A program made the position numbers and the translations under genes. Of a DNA stretch of 64,000 nt, positions 1 through 8,043 are shown one piece after another; positions within the stretch are counted from its first letter, which is position 1; every line of letters starts with the position of its first letter. The notes under the pieces are model-generated. The model was not told the DNA's origin and made no database searches. It was given only the letters and a program-made list of their open reading frames with translations. Source of the stretch: Lachnospiraceae bacterium (GTDB taxonomy: Bacteria; Bacillota; Clostridia; Lachnospirales; Lachnospiraceae); NCBI GenBank assembly GCA_017557525.1, contig JAFYYN010000105.1:34367-98366 (forward strand), read 5' to 3'.

Positions 1-911
1 CTTGCCATACGGAGCTTCATAACAAAATCATCAAGGATTTCCTGGAGCTCGCTCTCTGTATATACACCGTTCTGTAAATCTCTTTCAAAATATATGTCAA
101 GGAAGGTTGATGTACGGCCTAAGCTCATTGCTGCACCGTTCTGCTCCTTGATGGCTCCAAGATATCCGAAGTACAACCACTGTACAGCCTCACGTGAATT
201 GGTGGCAGGCTTTGAAATATCGATACCGTAAAGCAGAGCCATATCCTTTAATTTTCCTAAGAAATTAATCTGCTGGAAAAGTTCCTCCAAGCGGCGGATG
301 CTTTCTGCATCTTGAAGTTCTGCACCAAGCCTAGCCTTATCCTTCTGCTTTTCCTCGATAAGCTTGTCAACGCCGTAAAGAGCCACACGTCTGTAATCGC
401 CGATGATCCTGCCGCGGCCGTATGCATCAGGAAGTCCGGTGATGATACCTACATGGCGGGCTTTTCTGATTTCTTCATTATAAACACGGAATACTCCGTC
501 ATTATGAGTGGTACGATAGAGGAACTCCTCCTCTACCTTTTCTGAAAGCTCGTAGCCATAAGCCTGACATGCCTTTCTGGTCATATTAAGACCGCCGAAG
601 GGGTTAACGCCACGGCGTAAAGGACGGTCTGTCTGGAGACCGACGATAAGCTCCTTGTCCTTGTCAAGATAACCGGGCTTATAGTTAAGAAGTGAGGTTA
701 CGTGCTGTGTGTCAATATCGAGCACGCCGCCAAAACGCTGCTCAAGCTCGAAGAGTCCTGAGAGCTTGTGCATTAATTCATTTGTTCTTTCTGTTGCTCC
801 TGCAAGGAAACTCTCATCTCCCTCATATGGAGTATAATTCTGTTGGATAAAATCCCTTACATTGATCTCATTTTTCCAAGTTTCACCTTTAAATCCTGCC
901 CAAGCTTCCAT
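1..911 (-). CDS. pflB: Formate acetyltransferase (pyruvate formate-lyase), N-terminal part
   Basis: Pyruvate formate-lyase converts pyruvate and CoA to acetyl-CoA and formate in anaerobic fermentation. About 303 N-terminal residues are present; the gene runs off the left edge, so the catalytic Cys pair and the C-terminal glycyl-radical loop are not visible. The reading frame carries strongly PFL-like blocks (INVRDFIQQNYTPYEGDE, QTDRPLRRGVNPFGG, GLPDAYGRGRIIGDYRRVALYG). I place the start at 911 because GGAGG lies five bases upstream of that ATG; the in-frame ATG at 923 has no ribosome site and itself overlaps the GGAGG. Regulation is visible: a promoter, ZTP aptamer and terminator lie at 1041-1206. 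Confidence 0.96.
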   Translation of the reverse strand, partial: MEAWAGFKGETWKNEINVRDFIQQNYTPYEGDESFLAGATERTNELMHKLSGLFELEQRFGGVLDIDTQHVTSLLNYKPGYLDKDKELIVGLQTDRPLRRGVNPFGGLNMTRKACQAYGYELSEKVEEEFLYRTTHNDGVFRVYNEEIRKARHVGIITGLPDAYGRGRIIGDYRRVALYGVDKLIEEKQKDKARLGAELQDAESIRRLEELFQQINFLGKLKDMALLYGIDISKPATNSREAVQWLYFGYLGAIKEQNGAAMSLGRTSTFLDIYFERDLQNGVYTESELQEILDDFVMKLRMA

Positions 912-1040
912 GTCTGCCTCCATTCTATTTTTCAAAAACTACCAACAAGTTCATCTTTAATACTCCATTCCGCTTTGCGGAACGGACCGGCATCACCTTT
1001 TTGCATTACTTTAATACCACTTCATAGCAATAAAGAGTAT

Positions 1041-1075
1041 AACAAAAGGGCAGCGTTTTCAAAGAAAACACTGCC
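1041..1075 (-). terminator. Intrinsic terminator of the pflB riboswitch (expression platform)
   Basis: On the minus strand GGGCAGTGTTTTC pairs with GAAAACGCTGCCC across a short loop and is followed by TTTTGTT. The left arm begins with the GGGC that also ends the conserved CCGTCTGGGC segment of the aptamer. Aptamer folding and terminator folding should therefore be mutually exclusive, as expected for a ligand-activated ON switch. Confidence 0.85.
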
Positions 1076-1170
1076 CAGACGGTCGGCTTAAATGATATAA
1101 GCATACTTATATCCGGAACAGACTCACCGTAGTTAAATCTACGAGTACTCATCCGTCAGAGCCCTGTTCC
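1071..1170 (-). promoter_or_regulatory. ZTP (pfl motif) riboswitch aptamer upstream of pflB
   Basis: The ZTP/ZMP riboswitch (the 'pfl' RNA motif) senses purine-biosynthesis alarmones of folate shortage and commonly precedes one-carbon genes, including pfl. Here the minus strand shows a P1 stem GGAACAG/CTGTTCC (1164-1170 with 1112-1118), a CTGACGGATGAG internal segment, a CGTAG/CTACG hairpin followed by GGTGAG, and downstream CCGTCTGGGCA, close to the family's CCGCCUGGGCA. GATG in the internal segment can pair with CGTC, which would form the expected pseudoknot. The GGGC end is shared with the downstream terminator. Recognised by eye; not scored against a covariance model. Confidence 0.82.
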
Positions 1171-1177
1171 TATATTT

Positions 1178-1206
1178 AAGATAACATATTGGCATTACAC
1201 TGTCAA
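1178..1206 (-). promoter_or_regulatory. Sigma-A-type promoter of pflB
   Basis: Minus-strand TTGACA (1201-1206) and TATCTT (1178-1183) are separated by 17 bases. Transcription would start about at 1171, right at the first base of the ZTP aptamer, which supports both calls. Confidence 0.75.
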
Positions 1207-1258
1207 TATACAAAAAATTAAATTTCTATGATATTAAATTGGTAAAAATGTCCAATTC

Positions 1259-2662
1259 TCATCTGTATCTGTTTTCCGGGTACTGCTTATAGTACTCTTC
1301 CTTATCCTCATACATTTTTGCATCTGCCTCGGCCATGCATTCACGTATGTCAAATTTGCCCTCCCGGAAACTGAAGCCTACCGCAAAGCTTACCTCCTGA
1401 TCGGCATCACAGATCTTACGAAGGCTTGCCAGCCTGTCCTCTACATATTCAAAAGTACAGTTTATACATATGATCATGAACTCATCTCCGCCGGCACGGT
1501 AGATATCTTCATCGACAAATACCTGCTGAAGGATAGCCGCGCTTTTTTTGAGCAGCCTGTCTCCCGTTGCGTGTCCCAGGCAGTCATTGGTCTTTTTAAG
1601 GCCATTGAGATCGGCGAATATAATACCGATACTTGTGGGTACAATATAAACAGGATTATCAAACTCCTCCACACGATTGTTCATGGCGTTTCTGTTTTTG
1701 GTACCGGTAAGGATATCCATCGTTGAAAGCAGTTCCAGACGTGTAACCATCTGGTAATTGGCTATTCTCGATGCCAGGAAGAAAGCGGTCAGCTCCATAA
1801 CTCCCTTGATCATAAGAGAATGCCTTACATCAAAGTTTGAAGCCCAGATGTAACCGACTAACTTTTCATTATACTTTAGTGGGAATAAGAACAGCGTTTT
1901 TACTCCGTTGCGGCTTAATGCCTTATACCAGACAGGATTTCTCTCTTTAATAACCTCCATATCCTGCTCATTTTTGATTATCAGACTGGCATTACCGGCG
2001 AGAGTCTCCTTCCAGCTTTCCACCGTAGCATAAAAGCCTTTGTTCATGCTCTCGGTAGTACGGGCAGCTACATAGCCTGATCTCATCGAGTCAGCAAGCA
2101 CCAGAGATTCCCTGGCCTCTTCATCCACGACTACTATACAGCATCTGCGGGCCTCACAAATGTTCCTGATATCAAGGATAACCTCATCAATGCACTCATT
2201 AAAATTCTTTGCTCCATGCAGCTTTATGCAGGCCGCAAGCACCCTTGAGGAAATATCCGGAGATACATCCGACATGATGCCGGCATTAGCCATCGGCTTT
2301 GCATCATATATGTACAGGCAGTACCCAATATTTTCCTTATCAGACCGTAGAGGCAGGAAATACATCTCCAGCCATACCCCATAGTCTTCCACTTCGATAT
2401 ATGAGTGATGAGGCTCAGATAAAACTGCACTTCTGTAACAGTAATCCTCAAAATTCAGGCTTTTGGGGAAAATCTCCTCATACGGCACATTTTCAGTATA
2501 TTCCTTGCCCTCGAGCCTTTTTACCTCGTCCTGATGAACCTTGTTGCCGGCGACTATTCTGATATTCCCATACTTTCCGTCATCAAGGATATCCACCGAC
2601 ATTATGCAGGCTTTAGATATGTAATTTTCAAGTATGCTTTTATAATCCATAGTTTGTTTCAT
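1259..2662 (-). CDS. GGDEF-domain protein with GAF-like sensor (putative diguanylate cyclase)
   Basis: A 467-residue soluble protein that likely makes c-di-GMP from two GTP. The N-terminal ~135 residues are unassigned. Residues ~150-300 look like a GAF-type sensor, and ~308-465 form a GGDEF domain with an intact GGDEF signature at ~391-395, preceded by the DxNGLK and GHxxGD motifs. No RxxD inhibitory site precedes the signature, so product feedback is not evident. No membrane segments are seen. A promoter (2735-2763) and an inverted repeat (2680-2709) lie just upstream. No strong ribosome site marks the start; an ATG four codons downstream is possible. It could feed the PilZ protein encoded at 19371-20126. 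Confidence 0.88.
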   Translation of the reverse strand: MKQTMDYKSILENYISKACIMSVDILDDGKYGNIRIVAGNKVHQDEVKRLEGKEYTENVPYEEIFPKSLNFEDYCYRSAVLSEPHHSYIEVEDYGVWLEMYFLPLRSDKENIGYCLYIYDAKPMANAGIMSDVSPDISSRVLAACIKLHGAKNFNECIDEVILDIRNICEARRCCIVVVDEEARESLVLADSMRSGYVAARTTESMNKGFYATVESWKETLAGNASLIIKNEQDMEVIKERNPVWYKALSRNGVKTLFLFPLKYNEKLVGYIWASNFDVRHSLMIKGVMELTAFFLASRIANYQMVTRLELLSTMDILTGTKNRNAMNNRVEEFDNPVYIVPTSIGIIFADLNGLKKTNDCLGHATGDRLLKKSAAILQQVFVDEDIYRAGGDEFMIICINCTFEYVEDRLASLRKICDADQEVSFAVGFSFREGKFDIRECMAEADAKMYEDKEEYYKQYPENRYR

Positions 2663-2679
2663 GTCGCAGGCATTTTACA

Positions 2680-2709
2680 CATCGGTGACATGCCTGTATG
2701 ACACCGATG
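2680..2709. repeat. Inverted repeat in the leader of the GGDEF gene
   Basis: CATCGGTG (2680-2687) and CACCGATG (2702-2709) form a perfect 8-bp stem around a 14-base spacer. It lies between the predicted -10 and the start codon, so it would be a stem-loop in the 5' leader about 17 bases before the ATG. It could be an operator or a translation-affecting hairpin; function unknown. Confidence 0.6.
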
Positions 2710-2734
2710 GAGCTTCTAAATTTTCACCGTTACC

Positions 2735-2763
2735 ATAATACAACTTATAACGTTTTTTGTAAA
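2735..2763 (-). promoter_or_regulatory. Sigma-A-type promoter of the GGDEF gene
   Basis: Minus-strand TTTACA (2758-2763) and TATTAT (2735-2740) with a 17-base spacer, 73 bases upstream of the start codon. Confidence 0.65.
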
Positions 2764-2781
2764 TACTTTTATATAAGTATA

Positions 2782-2821
2782 AAATAGCCGCTCCCCTTAA
2801 AGTACAAGGAAACGGCTATTT
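2782..2821 (-). terminator. Intrinsic terminator after the small-gene pair
   Basis: Minus-strand AAATAGCCG and CGGCTATTT form the base of a hairpin that continues with partial pairing, followed by TTTTATA. It closes the transcript of the two small genes at 2854-3415. Confidence 0.75.
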
Positions 2822-2853
2822 CACATATCATGCAATTTCATTAGTCTAAAAAA

Positions 2854-3108
2854 TTATGACCAGTAAGGCTTCTGCTCGCTGTTGGATACGCCTTTCAGTT
2901 TTTCCTTAAACTCGTCCAGTATCTCGGTGTAGTCCTCGGCCTTATAATCCTTTATCTTCTTATTTTCGACAAGACTTTTAAGCGTCTCTTCAAACTTCTG
3001 TACGTCCTGAAGAGCCGTATCCTTGTAGTTGTTAGAAATATTCATTTTTATTTTTTCAATAAGAAGATCAAGCTGATTTTCCTCTTTGCTCTTGAAAAAA
3101 AGTCCCAT
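2854..3108 (-). CDS. Small hypothetical protein (84 aa)
   Basis: Not recognised. An 84-residue, charged, predominantly helical soluble protein starting MGLFFKSKEENQLD, with Lys/Glu-rich heptad-like spacing (LLIEKIKMNI, FEETLKSLVENKK) and no signal peptide or membrane segment. The start is supported by GGAGGTG five bases upstream. It follows the 104-codon frame at 3122 with only 13 bases between, so the two are probably one operon, closed by the terminator at 2782-2821. Confidence 0.7.
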   Translation of the reverse strand: MGLFFKSKEENQLDLLIEKIKMNISNNYKDTALQDVQKFEETLKSLVENKKIKDYKAEDYTEILDEFKEKLKGVSNSEQKPYWS

Positions 3109-3121
3109 GACACACCTCCGG

Positions 3122-3415
3122 TCAACCTTTGTTTATCTCATTTAATGCGAACCGCTTTCCATGCGGTATAATTTCAAAATCCTTAAAATGTTCATCCATC
3201 CAGGCCACTGCTTCATCATAGCCCGCTGTGCTGAACTCAAACTCTTGCTTAAGCTTTTTCTCGTCCGGTGTAGCATCAAAGCCAAACGGACCCGGATAGA
3301 GATAAGCCTCGAGCTTTTCCTCCTTCTTTTTAAGGGCGAAGGAAGTCCCGTTGTAGCTCCCGTAATATGGCTGGAGCTTTATATAATTTATTGAAATCGG
3401 CTTTTCAAACATCAT
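3122..3415 (-). CDS. Small hypothetical protein (97 aa)
   Basis: Not recognised. It reads MMFEKPISINYIKLQ..., with a central Tyr/Pro/Gly-rich strand region (LEAYLYPGPFGFDATPDEK) and a C-terminal acidic, aromatic helix region; no membrane segment. The open frame extends to 3436, but a TATAAT at 3442-3447 would place transcription start next to that codon, so I prefer the ATG at 3415 (GGATGG seven bases upstream). Likely first gene of a two-gene operon with 2854-3108. Confidence 0.65.
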   Translation of the reverse strand: MMFEKPISINYIKLQPYYGSYNGTSFALKKKEEKLEAYLYPGPFGFDATPDEKKLKQEFEFSTAGYDEAVAWMDEHFKDFEIIPHGKRFALNEINKG

Positions 3416-3462
3416 AATAAGACCATCCCTTTGCATTAAAGATTATAGCAAAAATTTGCATT

Positions 3463-3497
3463 AAAAAAACTGTACTTTTTTTACACAAAGTACAGTT
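3463..3497 (-). terminator. Intrinsic terminator after the PTS EIIC gene
   Basis: Minus-strand AACTGTACTTT and AAAGTACAGTT form an 11-bp hairpin followed by a run of seven T residues, 50 bases after the EIIC stop codon. Confidence 0.85.
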
Positions 3498-3547
3498 ATG
3501 ATTATTCATATTTTTACTACATCTGTAGATTTTATCAGATATACCTC

Positions 3548-4678
3548 TTAGTTAAGCTTAAGATCGTTTTCTTTGATCCAGTTCATTTTGCGTAGGATCA
3601 TGCAGAATACTACTGAAAGGACTGCAGGAAGTACGAAGCATACCAGTCCGAGACCTATCCAGTCAAATGCGGATACAGCAACGGTATCGATTATCTCACC
3701 GTCTGCATTCTTTATGAGCTGTGCTGCCCAGCCATTATCGGCCCAGCCTGATATAACACCTATCTGGCCTACGAAACCGCATGTACCCATACCTGAAGAA
3801 ATCGGAGCTCCGTTCATCTGAAGCTTAAAGATACAGGTAGCTATGGGGCCTGTGATCGCACTTGCAAGTGTGGGCGGGATCCAGATTCTGGGATTCTTTA
3901 CTATGTTGCCCATCTGGAGCATGCTTGTTCCGATACCCTGTGAAATAAGTCCGCCTACCTTATTTTCACGATAGCTCATAACCGCAAAGCCAACCATCTG
4001 AGCACAGCAGCCTGCTACTGCTGCTCCGCCGGCTAGCCCTGTCAGGGATAACGCCGCACATATTGCTGCTGAACTAATGGGTAATGTAAGTGCCATACCT
4101 ACTATGACTGAAACGACGATACCCATAAGGAATGGCTGCTGATCTGTAGCCCACCTGATGATCTCACCTACCGAATTGGCTATATCACCGATGGTAGGTG
4201 CTGTACATACCGAAAGGCCTACACCTGAGCCTATAGCTACAAGAGGTGTTACCAAAATATCAACTTTTGTCTGCTTGGAAACCAGTTTTCCCAGCTCAGT
4301 AGAGATGATAGCGATAAAGAATACTGCCAGAGGTCCGCCTGCCCCACCTAATGTGTTTGCTGCATTTCCTACTGCAAGCATTGAGAAAATAACAAGGGGT
4401 GATGCTTTAAGCGCGTATGCTATGGCCACTGCCATTGCAGGGCCTGCCATTGCCTTTGCATAGTTGCCCATGTTTACAAGGAATTCGATATTGAGCTGCT
4501 GTCCTAATGTTCCGATGATCGTTCCGATCAGCAGTGAAGCAAATAGTCCCTGTGCCATGGCGCTCATTGCGTCGACGAAATACCTCTTAGCAGAAATCTC
4601 GATGTTCTGCTTCTTCAAGAATGCCTTAAGCTTGCTGTCCTGTGTCTGATCAACTGCTTTTTTCTCTTCTGTTGCCAT
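3548..4678 (-). CDS. Orphan PTS EIIC-type membrane protein (PTS_EIIC_2 / PfoR-like)
   Basis: A 376-residue polytopic membrane protein, roughly nine to ten hydrophobic segments after a ~35-residue charged N-terminus. Gly/Ala-rich stretches (GNAANTLGGAGGPLAVFF, GSGVGLSVCTAPTIGDIANSVGEI) resemble the PTS_EIIC_2 family, which includes PfoR of Clostridium perfringens. No EIIA or EIIB domain is fused or encoded next door, so phosphotransfer-coupled transport cannot be assumed; members may transport or regulate. It lies downstream of nagB but is separated from it by a terminator (4776-4806), so it probably has its own promoter. An amino-sugar substrate would be only a guess from location. Confidence 0.8.
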   Translation of the reverse strand: MATEEKKAVDQTQDSKLKAFLKKQNIEISAKRYFVDAMSAMAQGLFASLLIGTIIGTLGQQLNIEFLVNMGNYAKAMAGPAMAVAIAYALKASPLVIFSMLAVGNAANTLGGAGGPLAVFFIAIISTELGKLVSKQTKVDILVTPLVAIGSGVGLSVCTAPTIGDIANSVGEIIRWATDQQPFLMGIVVSVIVGMALTLPISSAAICAALSLTGLAGGAAVAGCCAQMVGFAVMSYRENKVGGLISQGIGTSMLQMGNIVKNPRIWIPPTLASAITGPIATCIFKLQMNGAPISSGMGTCGFVGQIGVISGWADNGWAAQLIKNADGEIIDTVAVSAFDWIGLGLVCFVLPAVLSVVFCMILRKMNWIKENDLKLN

Positions 4679-4775
4679 TTTTCTGTCCTTTCTCTTTTTC
4701 CGGGTTTTAACACCAAGTGATCATCCCATTAATACACCTTGTCCTAATAGCAAATCTACACTTTTTAAGCAAATG

Positions 4776-4806
4776 TAAAAACAGGAGTTGCAAAATGCAA
4801 CTCCTG
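4776..4806 (-). terminator. Intrinsic terminator after nagB
   Basis: A perfect 10-bp hairpin, CAGGAGTTGC (4782-4791) with GCAACTCCTG (4797-4806), followed on the minus strand by TTTTTAC. A closely similar hairpin core (GGAGTTGC/GCAACTCC) recurs at 57065-57089. Confidence 0.88.
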
Positions 4807-4872
4807 CCTCATAATAAAATCTCTTGGTATTTTTTATTCAGCGCAAATACATTAAGTTGCATTTGCACATTA

Positions 4873-5661
4873 TCATAACCTCTCTGACCTATAAATGTCA
4901 AGGAAATATTTATAAGTATCTACTTTTAATTCTCCACAAGCCTGCTCGTCGCATGCGATGATGGCATTGTTATGGAGCTGCAGAGCGCTTAATGTCCACA
5001 TCTGTGATACTCCGCCCTCTACTACTGCTGCAAGAGCTCTTGCCTTGTTATGTCCATTGATAAGGATCATAACCTCTTTAGAATCTGTTACTGTACCAAC
5101 GCCTACTGAGAGTGCCTTTGCAGGTACCTGCTCAGGATCATTGTCGAAGAATCTGGAATTTACGATACGGGTGTCTTCGGTAAGGTCACGTACACCTGTG
5201 CGTGAGTTAAGTGATGTAAAGGGCTCGTTAAATGCGATATGTCCGTCTACACCGCAGCCGCCCATGAAGAGATCGATGCCGCCATAAGACTTAATCTTCT
5301 CTTCGTATCTTGCACACTCAGCCTCAGGATCTTCTGCAAGTCCGTTTAAGATATTGATATTCTCTCTGGGGATATCAATATGGTTAAAAAGATTGTCATG
5401 CATGAAATACCAGTAGCTCTCGTGATGCTCCTTGGGAAGTCCAACATACTCATCCATGTTAAAGGTTACAACATTCTTAAAGGTAACACGACCTGCCTTG
5501 TTAGCCTCTACGAGGTTCTTGTAAACACCAATAGGTGAAGAACCTGTAGGAAGACCTAAGATGAAAGGTCTGTTCTCTTTGTGGTTGTTGATAGCCTTGA
5601 TGATGTACTCAGCTGCCCACTTACTCATTTTCTCGTAGTTTTCCTGGATAATTACCTTCAT
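4873..5661 (-). CDS. nagB: Glucosamine-6-phosphate deaminase
   Basis: Converts glucosamine-6-phosphate to fructose-6-phosphate and ammonia, the last dedicated step of amino-sugar catabolism. The 262-residue length is typical. Visible motifs are the N-terminal [16 protein letters not shown] phosphate-binding segment, FNMDEYVGL, and the catalytic block [13 protein letters not shown]. It sits 57 bases downstream of a GntR/UTRA regulator, probably cotranscribed, and ends in a strong terminator. glmM just upstream works in the opposite, biosynthetic direction. Confidence 0.96.
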   Translation of the reverse strand: MKVIIQENYEKMSKWAAEYIIKAINNHKENRPFILGLPTGSSPIGVYKNLVEANKAGRVTFKNVVTFNMDEYVGLPKEHHESYWYFMHDNLFNHIDIPRENINILNGLAEDPEAECARYEEKIKSYGGIDLFMGGCGVDGHIAFNEPFTSLNSRTGVRDLTEDTRIVNSRFFDNDPEQVPAKALSVGVGTVTDSKEVMILINGHNKARALAAVVEGGVSQMWTLSALQLHNNAIIACDEQACGELKVDTYKYFLDIYRSERL

Positions 5662-5718
5662 TTTATCGTCCTTCTTTCATTTTATTTGATCCCCCGTACG
5701 GTAGAGGGATATTTACTT

Positions 5719-6447
5719 TTACAGACGGAAGGCGAATATATCGCCTCTTATGTACTGCCTTGACGTATGGAGGGGGCGTCCCTTTTTGTCATATATTACT
5801 TCGTGGAGAAACATTACTGCGGAATCAGGTTCGATCTTTAACAACCGAGCTACATTCGGTGAGGCTTTTTTTAGAGAAATGACATGTGTAGCCTGTGCGG
5901 GCTCTGTACCGCATTCCTCAAGCAGATTATAAAGCGAACCGTTTAAGTCGCTTTCAAGCAGATAGGAGTATGCCATTGAAAAATGGTTTTCCTCCAGTAT
6001 GACCGGTACTCCGTCTGCATAATGAATCCTCAATGTCTCTACTACCCTGCTGCCACATGACACTCCCAGCTCTTCCTCATCTATTGAGCTGGCCGGTATA
6101 GTTTTCTGGTCGAGCACCTTGGTGGACGGCTTTTTGCCATTCATTCTACAGGTGTCGTGAAAGCTGTTTACCTCATGCAGCTTTCTCCTTATAGCCGGTA
6201 CCGTAACAAAGGTGCCTTTTCCCTGCTTTTTTTCGAGTATCCCCTGCTTTTCGAGCTCGGAGATTGCCTTTCGAACCGTAATGCGGCTCACCCCGTATGT
6301 GGTACACATTTCCTGCTCGGCAGGGATCCTCGTACCCACATGAAGCTCTCCGTTGCTGATACTGTTTTTTATTTTCTGCATCAGCTGAATATAGAGCGGC
6401 TTGGAGGTGTCACTATTAAGTTTTGTATCTATTGTTTTTTCCTGCAT
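5719..6447 (-). CDS. GntR-family (HutC/UTRA) transcriptional regulator, NagR-like
   Basis: A 242-residue regulator. An N-terminal winged helix-turn-helix spans about residues 15-78 (IPAEQEMCTTYGVSRITVRK, then the wing KKQGKGTFV) and a C-terminal UTRA ligand-binding domain about 95-238. Proteins of this architecture (YvoA/NagR, DasR) respond to GlcNAc-6-P or GlcN-6-P and control nag genes. Position immediately before nagB makes this the likely role. I could not find a convincing HutC-type operator by eye, so the regulatory target is inferred. Confidence 0.88.
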   Translation of the reverse strand: MQEKTIDTKLNSDTSKPLYIQLMQKIKNSISNGELHVGTRIPAEQEMCTTYGVSRITVRKAISELEKQGILEKKQGKGTFVTVPAIRRKLHEVNSFHDTCRMNGKKPSTKVLDQKTIPASSIDEEELGVSCGSRVVETLRIHYADGVPVILEENHFSMAYSYLLESDLNGSLYNLLEECGTEPAQATHVISLKKASPNVARLLKIEPDSAVMFLHEVIYDKKGRPLHTSRQYIRGDIFAFRL

Positions 6448-6469
6448 TCGTAGAATCCTTTACTTTTGA

Positions 6470-6519
6470 CACCTCATCAGTCAGCCTTTGGCTGACAGCT
6501 TCCCTTCAAGGTGAAGCCT
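6470..6519. repeat. Dispersed palindromic repeat, CTCATCAGTCAGC family (copy A)
   Basis: CACCTCATCAGTCAGCC followed by TTT and GGCTGACAGCTTCCC, then a second palindrome CTTCCC...GGTGAAG. GTCAGCC/GGCTGAC is a perfect 7-bp stem. Near-identical blocks occur at 43994-44044 and, more rearranged, at 41576-41724. This copy separates glmM from the GntR gene and would fold into two hairpins if transcribed. Confidence 0.75.
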
Positions 6520-6567
6520 ATGCTGCATGGTGTGTTTGCCCAAAGAAGAAGGCTTAAAGTCTATGGA

Positions 6568-7929
6568 TCAGCGGATCTTCTGAAGATGTCCTGAAACCTT
6601 CATTGATTCGATGATGCTGTCAACCTGCTTTTCGCACTCTTCGATGGTTCCTGCCTCTGACATAACACGAAGTACAGGCTCTGTACCTGATTTTCTTAAG
6701 AGCACACGTCCGTCATCGCCGAGATCTGCTGTAGCCTTCTCAACTGCTGCCTTAACTGCTTCGTCATTTAAGGTCTCGTCCTTGTCATCTACCTCTACAT
6801 TCTTAAGAACCTGAGGGAACATCTGGCAGCCTGAAGCAAGCGCCGAAAGAGGAAGCTTGGTGTCAATAAGAACTGACATGAGCATGATTGCTGTGATAAG
6901 TCCGTCACCGGTATGAGCATACTTACGGAAGATAACGTGTCCAGACTGCTCTCCTCCGATCATGTGATCGAATTCCTTCATGTTCTCATATACATATCTG
7001 TCGCCTACTGCGGTCTTTTCGTACTCGATGCCTTCCTTGTCGAGTGCCTTGTAAAGACCAAAGTTTGACATAATTGTTGTTACAACGGTGTTTGAAGGAA
7101 GCAGTCCGTTCTTCTTCATCCACTTTGAGCAGATGTACATGATCTTGTCGCCGTTAACCTCATCGCCATTCTCATCAACTGCAAGACATCTGTCAGCATC
7201 ACCGTCAAATGCAAATCCGACATCCATCTTGTTTTCCTTAACGTAAGCCTTTAAAGACTCGAGATGTGTTGAACCGCAGTTCATGTTGATATTAAGTCCG
7301 TCGGGTGCATCATTGATGACATAGGTCTTTGCCCCAAGTGCGTTAAATACTGCGGGTCCGATCATCCATGCGGCTCCGTTTGAACAGTCAAGAGCGATCT
7401 TGTAATTTTCAAATGAACGTGTAGCAAGTCCTGTAAGGTATCCGATGTAGCGGTTTCTTCCTGTATAAAAATCGATTGTACGTCCGATGGCATCTTCTAC
7501 TGCGCTTTCAAGCTCTGCAGGCTCGCCGTCTATAAATTTCTCAAGCTCGTTCTGAAGGTCATCATCCATTTTCTCACCTTCATTGTTCATAAGCTTGATG
7601 CCGTTGTCAAAGTAAGGATTGTGAGAAGCAGAGATCATAACGCCACAGTCAAAGCCTTCTGTCCTTGTGATATAGCTTACACAGGGAGTTGTGGTTACAT
7701 GCAGGAGATATGCGTCTGAACCTGTTGAAGTGATACCTGCTGCAAGTGCATTCTCATACATATAGGAGGATCTTCTGGTATCCTTTCCTATTACAATCTT
7801 TGCAGGCTCGCCGTTATGCTTTTTCTTGTAATACCAGCCTAAAAACTGACCGGTCTTGAATGCATGCTCTGCCTTAAGCACCTTTCCTGCTTTTCCTCTG
7901 AATCCGTCTGTTCCGAAATACTTTCCCAT
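6568..7929 (-). CDS. glmM: Phosphoglucosamine mutase
   Basis: Interconverts glucosamine-6-phosphate and glucosamine-1-phosphate for UDP-GlcNAc and peptidoglycan synthesis. The 453-residue protein has the N-terminal MGKYFGTDGFRGKAG, the catalytic phosphoserine loop MISASHNPYFDNGIK, the Mg-binding AFDGDADRCLAV and the sugar-binding GGEQSGHVIF. The frame opens 12 codons further upstream, but AAGGAGACTCAT immediately precedes the ATG at 7929, and the family normally begins MG(K/R)YFGTDG, so I use 7929. A consensus promoter and a perfect palindrome lie about 65-115 bases upstream. Confidence 0.95.
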   Translation of the reverse strand: MGKYFGTDGFRGKAGKVLKAEHAFKTGQFLGWYYKKKHNGEPAKIVIGKDTRRSSYMYENALAAGITSTGSDAYLLHVTTTPCVSYITRTEGFDCGVMISASHNPYFDNGIKLMNNEGEKMDDDLQNELEKFIDGEPAELESAVEDAIGRTIDFYTGRNRYIGYLTGLATRSFENYKIALDCSNGAAWMIGPAVFNALGAKTYVINDAPDGLNINMNCGSTHLESLKAYVKENKMDVGFAFDGDADRCLAVDENGDEVNGDKIMYICSKWMKKNGLLPSNTVVTTIMSNFGLYKALDKEGIEYEKTAVGDRYVYENMKEFDHMIGGEQSGHVIFRKYAHTGDGLITAIMLMSVLIDTKLPLSALASGCQMFPQVLKNVEVDDKDETLNDEAVKAAVEKATADLGDDGRVLLRKSGTEPVLRVMSEAGTIEECEKQVDSIIESMKVSGHLQKIR

Positions 7930-7992
7930 ATGAGTCTCCTTCTTGTTATTATTCGGTCTTACCAACCGTTTATTTCATCAAATACAAGATTA

Positions 7993-8020
7993 ATTATATG
8001 GAAAGTGAAATCTTTGTCAA
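7993..8020 (-). promoter_or_regulatory. Near-consensus sigma-A promoter of glmM
   Basis: Minus-strand TTGACA (8015-8020) and TATAAT (7993-7998), both perfect hexamers, with a 16-base spacer. It would give a leader of about 57 bases before the glmM ATG. Confidence 0.85.
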
Positions 8021-8043
8021 CATAATGTTATATAACATTATGT
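8020..8043. promoter_or_regulatory. 24-bp perfect palindrome abutting the glmM -35 box (candidate operator)
   Basis: The half-site ACATAATGTTAT is followed directly by its exact reverse complement, giving 24 bases of perfect dyad symmetry whose last base is the first base of the -35 hexamer. Such placement is typical of an activator or repressor site. It does not resemble the published HutC/NagR (GGT-ATA-GACC type), Rex or Fur boxes. The cognate protein is unknown. Confidence 0.65.

Noticed and set aside
2663-2735. c-di-GMP (GEMM) riboswitch before the GGDEF gene
   Set aside because: The leader has a simple hairpin but none of the GEMM-I or GEMM-II conserved segments.
6448-7992. glmS ribozyme or GlcN-6-P switch near glmM/nagB
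   Set aside because: No glmS gene is present and the leaders are too short and lack ribozyme core motifs.
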